A stretch of 64,000 nt of DNA, taken from Muribaculaceae bacterium (lineage in GTDB: Bacteria > Bacteroidota > Bacteroidia > Bacteroidales > Muribaculaceae). Position 1 is the first letter of the stretch; every line of letters starts with the position of its first letter. The notes under the pieces were generated by a model. That model made no database searches. It saw nothing but the letters and a program-made list of their open reading frames with translations, and was not told the origin of the DNA. Both the position numbers and the translations under genes were made by a program. Location of the stretch: the NCBI GenBank assembly GCA_017548365.1, contig JAFZAC010000010.1, positions 93,366 to 157,365 on the forward strand, read 5' to 3'. Below are positions 17,212 through 25,316 of this stretch, piece after piece.

Positions 17212-17721
17212 ATGGAGATTACGCTTGACAAGTTGCTGGCAAGTCGTGACCGTAGAGTTGAATTGCAACAAAAGTTGAGGGAAAAACACCCCAACCTCAC
17301 TCTTATGTGTCTAACGGTAATAATGCCAGGAAATGTTAAGCGTAATCTTTCTTCTATAATTGTTTCACAGGCAGCTGTTAACGCCATTCTCAATCGTCTA
17401 GAAGGCAACATTGTCGAGATAATCACACGTGACCTTGAGACTGGTTATGAGGCATATTTTGTGACGAGTTTGTCACAATACGATGCAAAGAAGACTGCTT
17501 GCGGGATTGAAGACAATCACCCATTAGGTAGGCTTTTTGATATCGACATATTTGACAATGACGGACTGCCTGTCAAGCGTGAAACTGTTGGTTTTGCGCC
17601 TCGCCGATGCTTGATGTGTGATAATGAGGCACGCTACTGCATGCGCAATCGCACGCACACTCCTCAAGAACTTAATGTTAAAATCCAAGAGATGATTGAC
17701 GCCTATGTTCAACAACTATGA
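17212..17721 (+). CDS. citX: Apo-citrate lyase phosphoribosyl-dephospho-CoA transferase
   Basis: Attaches the phosphoribosyl-dephospho-CoA prosthetic group to the Ser of CitD. The 169-residue product has the family signature PRRCLMCDNEARYCMRNR (about 125-142) with three cysteines, and a conserved PGNVKRN segment near residue 36. CitX is often fused to CitG in proteobacteria; here it stands alone and CitG is instead fused to CitC in the next gene. Its 3' end overlaps the next gene by 17 bases. Confidence 0.93.
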   Translation: MEITLDKLLASRDRRVELQQKLREKHPNLTLMCLTVIMPGNVKRNLSSIIVSQAAVNAILNRLEGNIVEIITRDLETGYEAYFVTSLSQYDAKKTACGIEDNHPLGRLFDIDIFDNDGLPVKRETVGFAPRRCLMCDNEARYCMRNRTHTPQELNVKIQEMIDAYVQQL

Positions 17722-19459
17722 CATAGTGGAAATGCCCCTCACTGTTAAGCGCAACCGCATGATGGTGGAGAACTTCCTCGCCAAGAGTGACCTGCGCCTT
17801 GATGAGATGGACTACTATGCAGCAGTCGTTGACCGTGAGAGCTATTCTATGCTCGCAGGTGGCGGTTTCAAGGATGATATCATCAAGTGTATAGCAGTCG
17901 ATGACTCTCTGCGTGGGACTGGCATGAGTCAACAGCTCATCTCGCACCTGATGTCGCAGATGAACGCTCTAGGATGCAACAGCGTTAAAGTTTTCACTAA
18001 GCCTGGCAACATCGATATATTTGAGAGTTTAGGTTTTAAAACTATTGGAGAGAGTAGTAAGGCTGTACTGCTTGAGAACGGTCTTGAGGGACTTTCAAGT
18101 TACGTCAATTATTTGCATTCTCTAAAGCGTGAAGGCAATAATGGCATTATAGTGATGAACGCTAATCCTTTTACTCTTGGTCATCAATATCTTGTAGAGT
18201 ACGCTGCTGAACAGGTGGATAACCTATATGTTATTGTGGTTGCCGAAGATAAATCATTGTTTACAAGCGATGAACGATTGGCAATGGTTGAGGCAGGATG
18301 TTCTCACGTCAAAAATGTGACAGTGTGCCACGGCAGTAGCTACATAATATCAGCTGCTACATTCCCATCTTATTTCATCAAGCAAGCAAGTGATGTTGCA
18401 ATGGCGCAAATTGAGCTTGACCTCGATGTTACAGCAAGACAGATTGCTCCTGCTTTAGGTGCAAGTGTGCGATTTGTAGGTAGTGAGCCAGGCGATGAAG
18501 TTACCCGAGCCTATAATCAGGCTATGCATAAGCAATTGCCACAACGAGGAATTAAGGTGGTTGAGTTCCCTCGTCTCGAAAAAGACAACAGTCACATAAG
18601 TGCTTCGGCAGTGAGACAGTTGCTCGAGAACGGCAATCTCCAGCAAGCAATGAAACTAGTTCCTAATACTACTTGTCCATATCTGGTTGCAATACTTGCT
18701 GTAAACGCTCTTAAACAAGAACTCGACTTAACCCCCAAACCTGGTCTTGTCGACACTCATGACAATGGTGCTCACAGCGATATGGACTATGGAATCATGC
18801 TCAATAGCATCAATGCGTTAAGACCATATTTCAGTCAAATAGCAGTAATGAGCTATGGCGATAAGTTGCCAGCTGCAACAGAGCTGCAACAGATTGGTAT
18901 CGAAGCTGAGAAAACGATGCTCAGCGCTACTGGAGGAGTTAACACACATCGCGGAGCACTATTCTCTATGGGACTCGCAATAGTGGCTGCATGCCACGTT
19001 ATTGCCCATGGTGAAACCAGCAATATCATTAACCAGTGGAGCAAAACAGTTGCAAGTATTGCTGGTGAGATGCCAGGTGGTAATGGCACTCATGGTGACA
19101 TCATTCGCAATGAGCACAAAGTTATGGGAGCACTCGAGATGGCTCGTACAGGCTATAACGAGTTAATAAGCAAGTGGCTTAGTTTCTATTGCGACAATCA
19201 CAATGACGAGCATGTCGATCATAAGACATTGTTATTAATAATGAGTGAACTTGACGACACTAATGTTATTCACCGTGTAGGCTTTGAGATGGCTCAGCAA
19301 GTGAAACGCGATGCTGCTCATATGCTCGAGGACTTCAGCATAGATGGTCTGGAGCACATGAACCGAAGTTTCATTGAAGCCAACATCTCTCCAGGAGGAG
19401 CTGCCGACATGTTGTCATTAACGATATTTCTCTCTTCACTAATCAAACAAGATAATTAA
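17705..19459 (+). CDS. Fused citrate lyase ligase (CitC) and triphosphoribosyl-dephospho-CoA synthase (CitG)
   Basis: 584-residue two-enzyme fusion. Residues 1-130 resemble the GNAT-like N-terminal part of CitC. Residues about 145-335 are its nucleotidyltransferase domain with NPFTLGH at 154-160, which adenylates acetate and acetylates the CitD prosthetic group. Residues about 335-584 are CitG-like, with PKPGLVD at 344-350, GAHSDMD after it, a GGVNTHRG segment and a GGNGTHGD segment. CitG makes the prosthetic-group precursor from ATP and dephospho-CoA. ATG 17705 was preferred over TTG 17696; ATG 17732 is also possible. The join is continuous in frame, so this does not look like an assembly artefact. 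Confidence 0.92.
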   Translation: MFNNYDIVEMPLTVKRNRMMVENFLAKSDLRLDEMDYYAAVVDRESYSMLAGGGFKDDIIKCIAVDDSLRGTGMSQQLISHLMSQMNALGCNSVKVFTKPGNIDIFESLGFKTIGESSKAVLLENGLEGLSSYVNYLHSLKREGNNGIIVMNANPFTLGHQYLVEYAAEQVDNLYVIVVAEDKSLFTSDERLAMVEAGCSHVKNVTVCHGSSYIISAATFPSYFIKQASDVAMAQIELDLDVTARQIAPALGASVRFVGSEPGDEVTRAYNQAMHKQLPQRGIKVVEFPRLEKDNSHISASAVRQLLENGNLQQAMKLVPNTTCPYLVAILAVNALKQELDLTPKPGLVDTHDNGAHSDMDYGIMLNSINALRPYFSQIAVMSYGDKLPAATELQQIGIEAEKTMLSATGGVNTHRGALFSMGLAIVAACHVIAHGETSNIINQWSKTVASIAGEMPGGNGTHGDIIRNEHKVMGALEMARTGYNELISKWLSFYCDNHNDEHVDHKTLLLIMSELDDTNVIHRVGFEMAQQVKRDAAHMLEDFSIDGLEHMNRSFIEANISPGGAADMLSLTIFLSSLIKQDN

Positions 19460-19503
19460 TAATTCATTTTAACAGTTATAACTAATTAATTTCTAAATTC
19501 ACT

Positions 19504-21744
19504 ATGGTAGAATTAATCAAACATGGAGTTTACTTGATTGACGGTGCCGAAATTCGCACCGACGCAAATGGCATGCCCTCGGCCGACGAGGCACGCGAAA
19601 ACACTATTACCTACGGCATTCTGCGCTCACACGACGTGGATGGCAGCAAGGGTAAGAAGATGAGAATCCGCTTCGATGCCATGATGTCTCACGACATCAC
19701 CTATGTGGGCATTATTCAAACTGCTCGCGCTAGTGGTCTCGACAAGTTCCCATTGCCCTATGCAATGACCAACTGCCACAACTCTCTTTGCGCCGTAGGT
19801 GGTACAATCAACGAAGACGACCATGTATTCGGTCTGTCGGCCGCTAAAAAGTATGGTGGCATCTACGTTCCTGCCAACCAGGCCGTTATCCACCAGTATG
19901 CCCGCGAGGCAATGGTTAAATGCGGCAACATGATTTTGGGTAGCGACAGTCACACTCGCTATGGTTCACTCGGCAACATGGGTGTTGGTGAAGGTGGTGG
20001 CGAGCTCGTTAAACAGCTCCTCAAGAACACTTGGGATATCAATGCCCCAGAGGTAGTGCTCGTATGGCTCGAAGGCAAGCCCCGTAAGGGAGTTGGTCCC
20101 CACGATGTAGCAATATCTCTCGTAAAGGCCACTTTTGAGAGCGGCTTCGTGAAGAACAAAGTTCTTGAGTTTGCTGGTCCTGGCGTTAAGGAATTGCCTA
20201 TCGACTTCCGTAACGGTATCGACATTATGACTACCGAGACCACTTGCTTAAGCTCTATCTGGGTTACCGACGACGAGGTTAAGCACCACTACGAGATTCA
20301 CAAACGTCCACAAGACTATCGTGAACTCAAACCTGGTAATGTAGCTTACTATGACGCAATGATCAAGATTGACCTTAGCACTCAGGAGTCAATGATTGCT
20401 CTCCCCTTCCACCCATCTAACGCTTATACCATCCATGAGCTCCAGGAGAATCCTGTTGAGATTTTGAAGGCTGTAGAGGAAGATGCAAAGAAACGCTTTG
20501 GCGACAAGATTCAAGTTGACCTCGTTGACAAAGTTATCGATGGTAAGGTTCACGCCGACCAGGGTATCATTGCTGGTTGCTCAGGCGGTACTTACGACAA
20601 CCTCAGCGCTGCCGCTTCAATCATGAAGGGCGCAAGCATTGGCAACGACTACTTCACCATGAGCGCTTATCCACAGTCGGTTCCTGTTTATTTGGCTACT
20701 ACTCGCAATCGCATTGCCGAGGAGTTACTTGAGGCTGGTGTAGTTATCAAGCCTGCATTCTGCGGCCCTTGCTTCGGTGCTGGTGACGTTCCTTCGAACA
20801 ACGGTCTGAGTATCCGTCATACCACTCGTAACTTCCCCAACCGCGAGGGTTCTAAGCCCGGTCAGGGTCAGATTTCTCTTGTAGCTCTGATGGATGCACG
20901 TTCAATTGCAGCTACAGCAGCCAACGGTGGCGTAATCACTGCAGCAACCGATGTAGACTATGTAGACGACCACAAGCCTTACGACTTTGATGCACGTGTT
21001 TATGAGCGTCGTGTATTCAACGGATTTGACAACGCTAATCTCAACGAGGAGCTCAAATATGGTCCAAACATCAAGGACTGGCCCAAGATGTATCCAATGC
21101 AGGACAATATGCTCCTTGAGCTTGCAGCTGTTATCCATGATCCCGTTACTACTACCGATGAGTTGATTCCTTCGGGTGAGACTTCAAGTTACCGTTCTAA
21201 CCCATTGAAGCTTTCGGAGTTTGCTCTTTCCCGCCGTGTTCCAGAGTACGTAGGCTTGAGCAAACGCATCCAAGCACAAGACCTCGAGCGTCGTGCAGGT
21301 AATGTTCCCGAGAACGTTGCTGCAGCTCTCGCTAAGGTAGGTGCCAAGGCTGAGGACACTTCGTTCGGTTCTTGCGTATTCGCTAACCGTCCAGGTGATG
21401 GTAGTGCACGTGAGCAGGCAGCTTCTTGCCAGAAGGTACTTGGTGGTGACGCTAACATTTGCTACGAGTATGCTACCAAGCGTTATCGCAGCAACTGCAT
21501 CAACTGGGGTATAGTTCCATTCACTATTGCTCCCGAGACTAAGTTCGAGTACAATCCAGGCGACTTCGTATTCGTTCCTGGCATCCGTGAGGCTATCGTT
21601 AGCGGTAAGGAAGAGATTGATGCTAAGGTTATCACTGCCGATGGCGTTAAGGACATCCATCTGTTCTTCCAGAACCTCACTCCTGACGAGCGTGAGATTC
21701 TCGCACAGGGCTGCTTGATGAACTACTACAAAAGCAAAAAATAA
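19504..21744 (+). CDS. acn: Aconitate hydratase
   Basis: Interconverts citrate and isocitrate with a 4Fe-4S cluster. The 746-residue protein is of the mitochondrial-like aconitase type. Cluster ligands are visible at C359 (AGCSGGTYD), C420 and C423 (CGPCFGAGD), with the spacing expected for the family. The swivel domain at the C-terminus contains the FGSCVFANRPGDGSAREQA segment. It follows the citCG fusion by 44 bases on the same strand with no terminator between, so citrate lyase and aconitase are probably on one transcript. Confidence 0.95.
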   Translation: MVELIKHGVYLIDGAEIRTDANGMPSADEARENTITYGILRSHDVDGSKGKKMRIRFDAMMSHDITYVGIIQTARASGLDKFPLPYAMTNCHNSLCAVGGTINEDDHVFGLSAAKKYGGIYVPANQAVIHQYAREAMVKCGNMILGSDSHTRYGSLGNMGVGEGGGELVKQLLKNTWDINAPEVVLVWLEGKPRKGVGPHDVAISLVKATFESGFVKNKVLEFAGPGVKELPIDFRNGIDIMTTETTCLSSIWVTDDEVKHHYEIHKRPQDYRELKPGNVAYYDAMIKIDLSTQESMIALPFHPSNAYTIHELQENPVEILKAVEEDAKKRFGDKIQVDLVDKVIDGKVHADQGIIAGCSGGTYDNLSAAASIMKGASIGNDYFTMSAYPQSVPVYLATTRNRIAEELLEAGVVIKPAFCGPCFGAGDVPSNNGLSIRHTTRNFPNREGSKPGQGQISLVALMDARSIAATAANGGVITAATDVDYVDDHKPYDFDARVYERRVFNGFDNANLNEELKYGPNIKDWPKMYPMQDNMLLELAAVIHDPVTTTDELIPSGETSSYRSNPLKLSEFALSRRVPEYVGLSKRIQAQDLERRAGNVPENVAAALAKVGAKAEDTSFGSCVFANRPGDGSAREQAASCQKVLGGDANICYEYATKRYRSNCINWGIVPFTIAPETKFEYNPGDFVFVPGIREAIVSGKEEIDAKVITADGVKDIHLFFQNLTPDEREILAQGCLMNYYKSKK

Positions 21745-21828
21745 TTACATTATCAAATAATCATGTTGTGTGGCACCTATAGCCATGTGTCACACAACTT
21801 TAAAAACAAAATTTTTCTTACAACAATT

Positions 21829-23043
21829 ATGGCAGAAAAAATTAAAATGACCACTCCCATCGTGGAGATGGACGGTGACGAGATGACACGCATCTTGTGG
21901 AAGATGATTAAAGACGAACTCATCCTCCCCTTCGTGGACCTCAAAACTGAGTATTACGATCTTGGCCTCGTTAAGCGTGACGAGACTCGCGACCAAATCA
22001 CTATTGATGCCGCCGAGAAGACCAAAGAGCTTGGTGTAGCTGTTAAGTGCGCTACTATCACTCCAAATCTCAAACGTATGGACGAGTACAAGCTCCATGA
22101 GATGTGGAAGAGCCCTAACGGCACTATCCGTTCAATTCTCGATGGTACTGTGTTCCGTGCTCCTATCACCATTCCAAGCATCAAGCCCGTTGTTAAGAAC
22201 TGGGAGAAGCCTATCACTATCGCTCGTCATGCTTATGGCGATGTTTACAAGAGTGTAGAGCTTCGCGCTGATGAGCCAGGTGTTGCCAAGATGGTATTCG
22301 AAGGCGAGAGTGGCAAGAAGGAAGAGATTGTTATCCACGAGTTCAAGGGTCCTGGTGTTCTGCAAGGTATGCACAACGTTGACAAGTCAATCCGCTCGTT
22401 TGCTCACAGCTGCTTCAAGTATGCTATCGACACAAAGCAAGACCTGTGGTTCTCAACCAAGGATACTATCTCTAAGAAGTATGACGCTCAGTTCCGCATC
22501 ATCTTCGAAGAGGTTTATGAGCAGAACTATAAGGCTGACTTTGAGAGACTTGGTCTGGAGTACTTCTACACCCTTATCGACGACGCTGTTGCTCGCGTAA
22601 TCCGAAGCAAGGGTGGCTACATCTGGGCATGCAAGAACTACGACGGTGACGTGATGAGTGACATGGTTTCTACGGCATTCGGCTCACTCGCCATGATGAC
22701 CAGCGTATTGGTTAGCCCCGACGGCAACTATGAGTATGAGGCAGCTCACGGTACAGTGACTCGCCACTACTACAAGTACCTTGAGGGAGAGCAGACATCT
22801 ACCAACCCAATGGCTACCATCTTTGCTTGGAGCGGCGCTCTTCGCAAACGTGGTGAGAAAGACGGTCTCAATGACCTTATCAACTTTGGCGACCAGCTCG
22901 AAGGCGCTTGCTTCGATACCCTCAATGCAGGTATCGTTACTAAGGACCTTGTTAACCTTATGGAAGGCATCGAGCCAAAGCAGGTTAACAGCCTCGACTT
23001 CATCAAAGCCATCCGCGCTAACCTTGAGAAGAGACTCGGATAA
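21829..23043 (+). CDS. icd: Isocitrate dehydrogenase, eukaryotic-type (NADP-dependent family)
   Basis: Oxidatively decarboxylates isocitrate to 2-oxoglutarate. With ATG at 21829 the product has 404 residues and matches the eukaryote-like homodimeric IDH class (start MAEKIKM, TPIVEMDGDEMTR). Features are the substrate-binding SPNGTIRSILDGTVFR segment (about 95-110), the IDDAVARVIRSKGGYIWACKNYDGD region and AAHGTVTRHY near the C-terminus. An upstream in-frame start at 21763 was rejected because it adds an unrelated stretch. It ends the citrate-aconitase-Icd series and is followed by a terminator. Confidence 0.96.
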   Translation: MAEKIKMTTPIVEMDGDEMTRILWKMIKDELILPFVDLKTEYYDLGLVKRDETRDQITIDAAEKTKELGVAVKCATITPNLKRMDEYKLHEMWKSPNGTIRSILDGTVFRAPITIPSIKPVVKNWEKPITIARHAYGDVYKSVELRADEPGVAKMVFEGESGKKEEIVIHEFKGPGVLQGMHNVDKSIRSFAHSCFKYAIDTKQDLWFSTKDTISKKYDAQFRIIFEEVYEQNYKADFERLGLEYFYTLIDDAVARVIRSKGGYIWACKNYDGDVMSDMVSTAFGSLAMMTSVLVSPDGNYEYEAAHGTVTRHYYKYLEGEQTSTNPMATIFAWSGALRKRGEKDGLNDLINFGDQLEGACFDTLNAGIVTKDLVNLMEGIEPKQVNSLDFIKAIRANLEKRLG

Positions 23044-23067
23044 GAGACTGCAACTCAAATAAATAAA

Positions 23068-23099
23068 AACACCGGCAATATCTTGTCGGTGTTTTTTTA
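23068..23099 (+). terminator. Rho-independent terminator after icd
   Basis: AACACCG (23068-23074) pairs with CGGTGTT (23087-23093) and is followed by a T run, ahead of the convergent aldo/keto reductase gene. Confidence 0.85.
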
Positions 23100-23119
23100 T
23101 CTTTTGGAATTCATTATGA

Positions 23120-24217
23120 TTAGTAGAACTTCTCGCCCATTTCGGTCATGATGGAGGGGATATCGATTGACTGTGGGCAATGATTTGCACAGGAACCGCA
23201 GTTAAGGCACTCGTTGGGGGTTGCCATAGTCTCGACTTTTGCAAGGAGGTCTTTTAGTCCCCAATCACCATCTACTTTATATTTGTTGTAGTATTTGAGG
23301 AATTCGGGGATATTGATACCCATTGGGCAGTCATCGGTGCAGTAGCGGCATGCGGTACAAGGTACTTGCATTTGAGTTTTAAACATCTCCATTGCCTTGA
23401 AGAGCAAGTCACGATCGGCATCGGTGAAGTTGTTGTCATCGTCAAAGGTGCGCAAATTATCTTCCACTTGCTCCATAGTGCTCATTCCGCTGAGGATGAC
23501 TTGCACTTGAGGCAGAGAGCGCACAAAGCGGAACATCCACGAAGCCAGCGACCATTCGGGATGCGCCTCATGTAGCATTGCCTCGGCTTCTGGTGTGAGC
23601 CTTGAGAGACGGCCACCACGCACCGGTTCCATCACAACGATAGGAATGTTATGCTCCTTGAGGATTTTATACTCCTCTTGGGTGTGAGAATAGAGCCAGT
23701 CGTAGCAATTGAGCTGTATTTGCGTAAAATCCCAGTCATATTGCTTTACAAACCACCTTAAAGAATCATTGCTGGCATGGCACGAGAACCCAAGGTTACG
23801 GATGCGCCCTTTTTCCTTCTGCTCAATGAGATAAGCAAGACCACCATCATCAACGTAGGGATGGATAGTATTGTCGCCAATGGCATGAAGGAGATAGAAA
23901 TCGAAATAGTCGGTCTTTAGTTTTTTGAGCTGAGTCTCAAATACATGACGATAATCGGGGTTGTAACCGATGTTGAATTTCGTGGCAAGGCAGAAACTGT
24001 TGCGAGGGTAATTGGGCAGCACCTCTCCCAGGAAAGTCTCGCTATCCTCGTGGTGATACATAAAAGCGGTATCATAGTAGGTAACACCGCCCTTCATGGC
24101 TCGGTCAATCATCGCGCTCGCTTTCTCACGGTCGATGCGTCCGTCTTTCTCGGGCAGACGCATATTGCCAAAACCCAATCGGGATATGGTTATATCCTTA
24201 TATTTCTTGTATTCCAT
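23120..24217 (-). CDS. Aldo/keto reductase with C-terminal 4Fe-4S ferredoxin domain
   Basis: 365-residue cytosolic oxidoreductase. The aldo/keto reductase barrel has the catalytic tetrad D49, Y54, K80 and H111. The C-terminal part carries two CxxCxxCxxxCP cluster motifs (CTACRYCTDDCP and CLNCGSCANHCP), so electrons may come from or go to ferredoxin as well as NAD(P)H. The substrate is unknown. This architecture is common in anaerobes, where it is typically annotated only as Fe-S aldo/keto reductase. Its start lies one base beyond the stop of the upstream ECF S-like gene, implying tight coupling. Confidence 0.92.
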   Translation of the reverse strand: MEYKKYKDITISRLGFGNMRLPEKDGRIDREKASAMIDRAMKGGVTYYDTAFMYHHEDSETFLGEVLPNYPRNSFCLATKFNIGYNPDYRHVFETQLKKLKTDYFDFYLLHAIGDNTIHPYVDDGGLAYLIEQKEKGRIRNLGFSCHASNDSLRWFVKQYDWDFTQIQLNCYDWLYSHTQEEYKILKEHNIPIVVMEPVRGGRLSRLTPEAEAMLHEAHPEWSLASWMFRFVRSLPQVQVILSGMSTMEQVEDNLRTFDDDNNFTDADRDLLFKAMEMFKTQMQVPCTACRYCTDDCPMGINIPEFLKYYNKYKVDGDWGLKDLLAKVETMATPNECLNCGSCANHCPQSIDIPSIMTEMGEKFY

Positions 24218-24218
24218 T

Positions 24219-24737
24219 TTACTTCTTGAGCAAGTAACGAAGAACTAAATAACCACCAATAATCTGGATGATGCATCCAGGCCAACCAAGAATGATATCT
24301 TGAGAAGCTTTTTCGATTGAACCAGTAATTGTCCACTCGGCAAGCGAGCCAATGAGCTGATAAGCTATAACCGCCAGTGCGACAGTGAGAAGTGTCACTT
24401 TATTGGTCTTCTTGGCAATCAAAGCGGCAGCTACTGCTAGTGTTACGCTCTTAATGAGAATTATGGGCAACGCTACAGCAGGAGGCATACCAAACAATGC
24501 GCTATTTACCAACGGTGAGAGCACTGCTGTGGTCAATCCCACAGTGAAGCCATACTTATAGGCAGCAACCAGTGTGAAGAAATAAATAGGCAGGAAGATG
24601 AGTCCTCCTTGAGGCATTAGATGACACAGTTGAGGCAGGGCGATGTTGCCCACGATGAAAAGAGCTGCGATTAGATAGGTTTTCATCTGGCTGTAACTGA
24701 GCTGGTAAAGCGCTACGGAATGAGATGTGGTTTTCAT
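24219..24737 (-). CDS. ECF transporter S component-like membrane protein
   Basis: 172-residue protein with about five hydrophobic helices between residues 20 and 170, a short charged N-terminus and a Lys-Lys C-terminus. The Gly/Ala/Pro-rich helices and the loop before the fourth helix resemble the substrate-binding S components of ECF vitamin transporters, probably of the generic ECF S family. No vitamin-specific motif is recognised. No ECF A/A'/T energising module is in the window, so a shared module would have to be encoded elsewhere. It sits 13 bases after the DUF1893-like gene and one base before the Fe-S aldo/keto reductase gene. Confidence 0.72.
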   Translation of the reverse strand: MKTTSHSVALYQLSYSQMKTYLIAALFIVGNIALPQLCHLMPQGGLIFLPIYFFTLVAAYKYGFTVGLTTAVLSPLVNSALFGMPPAVALPIILIKSVTLAVAAALIAKKTNKVTLLTVALAVIAYQLIGSLAEWTITGSIEKASQDIILGWPGCIIQIIGGYLVLRYLLKK

Positions 24738-24750
24738 TTTTGTAATATTA

Positions 24751-25158
24751 TTAAGTGGATATAAATTCTTTGATTTTTACGAAAGCGATATCTGGTTGTG
24801 AAATGGTCATTGTCAATTTCTCTACTGGACAAATATCGGTGCCACTATGATTGAGTATGTTGTCAACGAGAATGTCATAACTAACATCAATGCCATAATG
24901 CATGAAAACATCAAGAGCAGGTTTGCTAATTATGCTTGCAAATACCTGTGAAATACCTCCCTTGATAAGCAATAATGCTGCTCCACGTCCTATAACTCTA
25001 TCGGCGACTATAGTCTCTTTAAGCAAATTTGGTTTGGTTGCTACAAGATTAAAAAGGTCTTTTACACCTGGGTTATGAAACTCAATAATCATGCCGGATG
25101 CAGTGCGTGCTACTCCTCTAATAATTGGATTTCTAAGCTTTTCTTTGAGGCATTTCAT
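24751..25158 (-). CDS. DUF1893-like (TM1506 family) protein
   Basis: 135-residue cytosolic protein, using ATG at 25158 rather than TTG at 25170. The segment DRVIGRGAALLLIKGG (about 53-68) and the later DICPVEKLT (about 108-116) resemble the DUF1893/TM1506 family. That family has a cytidine-deaminase-like fold but lacks the full deaminase zinc site; here too only one Cys and one Glu of such a site are visible. The function is unknown. As first gene of a unit with an ECF S-like protein and a Fe-S aldo/keto reductase, it may belong to a cofactor or small-molecule uptake and conversion route (inference). Confidence 0.68.
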   Translation of the reverse strand: MKCLKEKLRNPIIRGVARTASGMIIEFHNPGVKDLFNLVATKPNLLKETIVADRVIGRGAALLLIKGGISQVFASIISKPALDVFMHYGIDVSYDILVDNILNHSGTDICPVEKLTMTISQPDIAFVKIKEFIST

Positions 25159-25286
25159 TTTTTGCAACAATAATAAATCGGTGTAAAGTTAAACATAATT
25201 TTTTATTTAATGGAAAACATTTAAAGAAAATCATCAATTTGAAGAAAAGAAATTCATTTTTATACTATAAATTGACTGATAATTGC

Positions 25287-25294
25287 TAATTTTG
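25287..25294 (+). promoter_or_regulatory. Putative -7 box upstream of the GH89 gene
   Basis: TAATTTTG matches TAnnTTTG and ends 22 bases before the start codon. I see no convincing -33 element at the right distance. Confidence 0.4.
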
Positions 25295-25316
25295 CAGAAA
25301 CGATAACAAGAACAAC

